Assembly (NCBI GenBank): GCA_009775375.1
Contig: VSPO01000158.1
Location: 1 to 5,390, forward strand
Direction of reading: 5' to 3'
Source of the DNA: Muribaculaceae bacterium
GTDB lineage: Bacteria > Bacteroidota > Bacteroidia > Bacteroidales > Muribaculaceae
DNA: 5,390 nt
Below, in pieces: positions 3,812 through 5,390 of this stretch; position 1 is the stretch's first letter; every line of letters begins with the position of its first letter. The notes under the pieces are model-generated. The model saw only the letters and a program-made list of their open reading frames with translations, was not told where the DNA came from and ran no database searches. The translations under genes were made by a program, and so were the position numbers.

Positions 3812-5080
3812 ATGAGACCAAGAACTTTAAGAGAGAAGCATATAGTGGAACTGAGTGGGCAACTTCGCCCGCTCACCACTCCCCAGATGGAATGGGCGTT
3901 CAGAAATACCCACGAGCATTTCGCTTACAGGCTCAAAGGCGGTAAATGCACTTGTATGGACTGCGGTGCTGAGTTTATCGAGACCCGTGACGGCAGATGT
4001 TTCTGCCCCGAGTGTGGCACACAACTTGAAATCAAGGACACAAAGGAGCGTGTCATCAAGCAGAAATCCTACTTTGTGGTAATCACAACGAAGGAAGAGT
4101 ATCAGGTGGTCAGGATGTGGATGTTGCTCTCCGAAATGCGCAAGGGAGCGAAAGCGAAGCCAGCCTATCTTGAAATCGGTCAATACTGGATAGACCCGCA
4201 GGGCAGGAAAATCGTCATTGGATTGCAACGCACATTGGGCGGTTACTACTTTGACACCTTCGCCTTTTGCTCTCCATTCGAGATAAGGCGTGACAACGAA
4301 GCATTCTGGCGTATAGCAGATGAATGGGTCTATCCACGCATCAAGGTCACAGACACAATCAAGCGCAACGGGTTCAAGAACTCAACGTATCATATCCACC
4401 CCGTGACACTCTTCCAAGAGTTGCTCTCCAATCCGAAAGCCGAGACGCTGATGAAATCCAATGAAATAGAGTTGCTTCGTCACCTTTGCCACCACCCCGC
4501 AGATGTTGACAAGTATTGGAACACCATCAAGATAGCAAAGCACAACGGATACCAGTTCAAGGATGTGGGAATGTGGTTTGACTACATCAAGATGTTGGAG
4601 CGTCTGGGCAGAGACATCAATTCACCCTCGCTGATAGCACCCCAAGACCTCAAAACCGCCCACGACATATATGTGGCAAAGGTCAACCGCCAGCGCATCA
4701 AGGAGCAGAGAGAGAAAGAACGTCAGCAAGCCATTGAGGACAAAGCAAAGTTTGAGGAACTCAAATCCCGCTATTTCGGAATGGAAATGACTGACGGAGA
4801 GATTGAAATCCACTCAATCGACACCATCGACGACTACTATAAAATCGGAGAAAGTCAATCTATCTGTTGCGGTACAGCCAAATATTTTCTCAAAGAAGGT
4901 ACACTGACCCTAACCGCCCACATCGGCAACAAGCAGATAGCCACCATAGAAATCTCGCTTGACGACTACCACATAATCCAATGCCGGGCTTTCGCCAACG
5001 GAATATGCGAGTACACCGAGCAGATAGCAGGTATCATCAACGCCAACAAAAAGATGATTGCCGAGCGCAAGAGAGCATAG
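3812..5080 (+). CDS. PcfJ-like protein with N-terminal zinc ribbon
   Basis: A 422-residue protein of the PcfJ family, found on conjugative plasmids and ICEs and often paired with PcfK; its activity is unknown. Near the N-terminus is a four-Cys zinc ribbon in two near-symmetric halves, CTCMDCG (46-52) and CFCPECG (63-69), with C48/C51/C65/C68 as likely ligands, suggesting nucleic-acid or protein binding. The middle (about 80-290) is a mixed alpha/beta region. Residues 291-318 form a highly charged predicted coiled coil. The C-terminal part has the PcfJ signature: ESQSICCGTAKYFL (347-360), then LTAHIGNKQIATIEISL and IIQCRAFANG (388-397). No frameshift or truncation is seen. It is the last gene of the plus-strand operon and is followed by a strong terminator. 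Confidence 0.88.
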   Translation: MRPRTLREKHIVELSGQLRPLTTPQMEWAFRNTHEHFAYRLKGGKCTCMDCGAEFIETRDGRCFCPECGTQLEIKDTKERVIKQKSYFVVITTKEEYQVVRMWMLLSEMRKGAKAKPAYLEIGQYWIDPQGRKIVIGLQRTLGGYYFDTFAFCSPFEIRRDNEAFWRIADEWVYPRIKVTDTIKRNGFKNSTYHIHPVTLFQELLSNPKAETLMKSNEIELLRHLCHHPADVDKYWNTIKIAKHNGYQFKDVGMWFDYIKMLERLGRDINSPSLIAPQDLKTAHDIYVAKVNRQRIKEQREKERQQAIEDKAKFEELKSRYFGMEMTDGEIEIHSIDTIDDYYKIGESQSICCGTAKYFLKEGTLTLTAHIGNKQIATIEISLDDYHIIQCRAFANGICEYTEQIAGIINANKKMIAERKRA

Positions 5081-5128
5081 CCAACCTATAGCTCGGCGAG
5101 GCTTGACCGAGCCAATGCCATATCAGCG

Positions 5129-5169
5129 ATGAAGGTGGCGGAGCATCAAACCTCCGTCACCTTCATTTT
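5129..5169 (+). terminator. Strong rho-independent terminator of the pcf operon
   Basis: A 15-bp stem, 5129-5143 (ATGAAGGTGGCGGAG) with 5152-5166 (CTCCGTCACCTTCAT), contains only one G·U wobble, has an 8-base loop and is followed by T residues (5166-5169). A weaker GCTCGG/CCGAGC hairpin (5091-5096 with 5107-5112) lies between it and the PcfJ-like stop. Confidence 0.8.
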
Positions 5170-5170
5170 G

Positions 5171-5203
5171 CCAAAAATTTCGGCCGCCAAAAGGCGGCGG
5201 CCG
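5171..5203 (-). terminator. Terminator of the right-edge minus-strand gene
   Basis: A GC-rich hairpin pairs GCCGCC (5183-5188) with GGCGGC (5193-5198) around the loop AAAA. On the minus strand AAATTTTT follows (5180-5173), giving a terminator 5 bases past the stop of the right-edge gene. It stands back to back with the pcf terminator, as expected between convergent operons. Confidence 0.6.
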
Positions 5204-5208
5204 TTCAT

Positions 5209-5390
5209 TCATTGCCTTCTGTTTTTCTCACTTTTCAAAAGTTTGTTTATGGTTGATACCATGCAATCGTTAAGAACCACCTTAAGATCATGGTCATCTA
5301 TGATTTCCAGATTTCCCTGCTCTATGAAAATTTCAATCAATTGCTTTCTAAGCCGATTAAACGACTCCCCGAACGGAATCTGTCGCTCAT
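5209..5390 (-). CDS. Hypothetical protein, C-terminal 59 residues (cut by window edge)
   Basis: A minus-strand frame open from the right edge to TGA at 5209-5211. It reads ERQIPFGESFNRLRKQLIEI, then FIEQGNLEIIDDHDLKVV, then LNDCMVSTINKLLKSEKNRRQ. The alternating hydrophobic pattern predicts helices ending in a basic tail, and the composition is protein-like throughout. A terminator follows immediately, supporting the stop. The ATG at the very edge (5390-5388) belongs to another frame that stops after 17 codons. I do not recognise the family. The gene converges on the pcf operon. Its start and size cannot be seen. Confidence 0.65.
   Translation of the reverse strand, partial: ERQIPFGESFNRLRKQLIEIFIEQGNLEIIDDHDLKVVLNDCMVSTINKLLKSEKNRRQ

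Noticed and set aside
3519..3815. Plus-strand 98-residue frame within the PcfK-like gene
   Set aside because: It is an out-of-frame shadow, rich in Ser, Arg and Pro, of a gene with clear family motifs.
3827..4228. Minus-strand 133-residue open frame
   Set aside because: It is entirely antisense to the PcfJ-like gene and shows no family features.

Overview
The window looks like part of a mobile or integrative element from a Bacteroidales bacterium (Bacteroides, Parabacteroides, Prevotella or Muribaculaceae type). The main evidence is a PcfK-like/PcfJ-like gene pair of the kind carried on conjugative elements in this order, together with promoter-like boxes that fit the Bacteroidetes -7 consensus TAnnTTTG. 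No tRNA, rRNA, CRISPR array, complete insertion sequence or complete integrase gene is visible.

Left end (1-684): a 51-residue minus-strand ORF lies between two copies of a composite direct repeat. The upstream copy encodes a degraded version of the same C-terminal peptide, so this looks like the remnant of a tandem duplication, possibly of a transposase N-terminal fragment. Next comes noncoding DNA with two strong hairpins, a rho-independent terminator and a cluster of GCAAC(A/G)GT motifs in helically phased pairs, which may be recombinase or accessory-protein sites near an element end.

Centre-left (685-2253): a compact minus-strand operon, hipB-hipS-hipT, forms a tripartite toxin-antitoxin module. 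A small HTH protein, a separate HipA N-subdomain protein and a HipA-like Ser/Thr kinase are joined by start/stop overlaps (ATGA, then 8 nt). The kinase carries TVT where E. coli HipT has the regulatory Ser-Ile-Ser motif, and it has a Cys/His cluster at its N-terminus. Upstream are three quasi-palindromic operator candidates whose centres are exactly 41 bp apart and which bracket the likely promoter.

Middle (2254-3111): a GC-rich stretch with nested inverted repeats and several small minus-strand ORFs. Only one of these, a 64-residue two-helix membrane protein, is convincing.

Right (3112-5390): a plus-strand operon encodes a 71-residue membrane protein, PcfK-like and PcfJ-like (with a zinc ribbon), and ends in a strong terminator. 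It converges on a minus-strand gene that runs off the right edge; its last 59 codons are visible and it has its own hairpin terminator. The likely reading is a toxin-antitoxin stabilisation or defence cargo beside a conjugation-associated module, but linkage between them rests only on proximity.
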